This document shows positions 21,118 to 21,131 of a stretch of 21,131 bases of DNA, piece after piece. The notes under the pieces are model-generated. The model was not told where the DNA came from. It saw nothing but the letters and a program-made list of their open reading frames with translations, and searched no databases. The position numbers and the translations under genes were made by a program. Within the stretch, counting starts at the first letter, position 1, and each line of letters starts with the position of its first letter. Location: contig PFTQ01000059.1 of assembly GCA_002789635.1 (NCBI GenBank), positions 887 to 22,017 on the forward strand, in the 5' to 3' direction. The DNA comes from Candidatus Aenigmarchaeota archaeon CG_4_9_14_3_um_filter_37_18. Lineage in GTDB: Archaea > Aenigmatarchaeota > Aenigmatarchaeia > CG10238-14.

Positions 21118-21131
21118 GCGGGGATACCCCT
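21118..21131 (+). tRNA. Possible first bases of a tRNA
   Basis: The window ends with GCGGGGA TA CCCCT, which has the form of a tRNA acceptor strand followed by TA and the start of a D stem. Fourteen bases are too few to judge. Confidence 0.2.

Noticed and set aside
1..21131. CRISPR array, insertion sequence or prophage
   Set aside because: No regularly spaced repeats, no transposase, and no phage structural or packaging genes are present; the Xer gene sits in a housekeeping operon.

Overview
The window looks like a piece of an AT-rich archaeal chromosome, most likely from a DPANN-type lineage (Woesearchaeota/Pacearchaeota-like). The evidence is: topoisomerase VI A and B, an archaeal Rio1 kinase next to a Dim2-type KH protein, AlaX, a Taw2/Tyw2-like wyosine enzyme, an archaeal AbrB-PhoU regulator, AMMECR1, an archaeal-type long FKBP, a tRNA that must contain an intron, and archaeal promoters (TATA-like boxes about 25 nt before many ATG codons, implying leaderless mRNAs). 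Where Shine-Dalgarno sites occur they have the form GGTGAT/GGTGG. The lineage is an inference from gene content; there is no 16S gene here.

Layout. 1-28 is the 3' end of a tRNA (probably Thr). 30-1121 (-) is a membrane-anchored transglutaminase-like protein. 1278-2469 (+) holds three small proteins of unknown function with a tRNA-Gly(GCC) between them, and 2505-2650 is an intron-bearing class II tRNA. 2716-6172 (-) holds cytidine deaminase, an MFS transporter, AlaX and an RsuA/RluB-type pseudouridine synthase. 6203-10087 is dense with very small genes (four cysteine-rich zinc proteins and a 28-residue acidic peptide) around AMMECR1, an FKBP, a helical protein and a ribbon-helix-helix/nucleotidyltransferase fusion. 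10116-13933 holds two lipoproteins, an AbrB-PhoU regulator, two membrane proteins and a protein of unknown function. 14110-14650 is an AbrB-type antitoxin gene with its palindromic operator followed by a truncated PIN toxin. 14610-15467 (+) is the Taw2-like gene. 15533-20964 (-) is a tightly packed run: Xer recombinase, Rio1, KH protein, Top6B, Top6A, HAD phosphatase. The last 150 bases hold a perfect 10-bp inverted repeat around a potential multi-hairpin structure, and perhaps the start of another tRNA.

Theme. Much of the window serves translation and ribosome maturation: tRNAs, AlaX proofreading, rRNA pseudouridylation, wyosine synthesis, and Rio1 with a KH protein. Two unrelated small proteins (1530-1823 and 6514-6741) end in the pattern hydrophobic-x-x-hydrophobic-Phe-Gly, which matches the C-terminal tail of the archaeal ribosomal stalk protein aP1 that recruits translational GTPases. 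This is the most interesting new idea in the window. Other points worth following are an apparent AUA start codon for the AbrB-PhoU gene, an RHH-nucleotidyltransferase fusion with operator-like repeats in its own promoter, a palindromic TATA box placed midway between two divergent genes, and the class II tRNA whose anticodon cannot be read without knowing its splicing.
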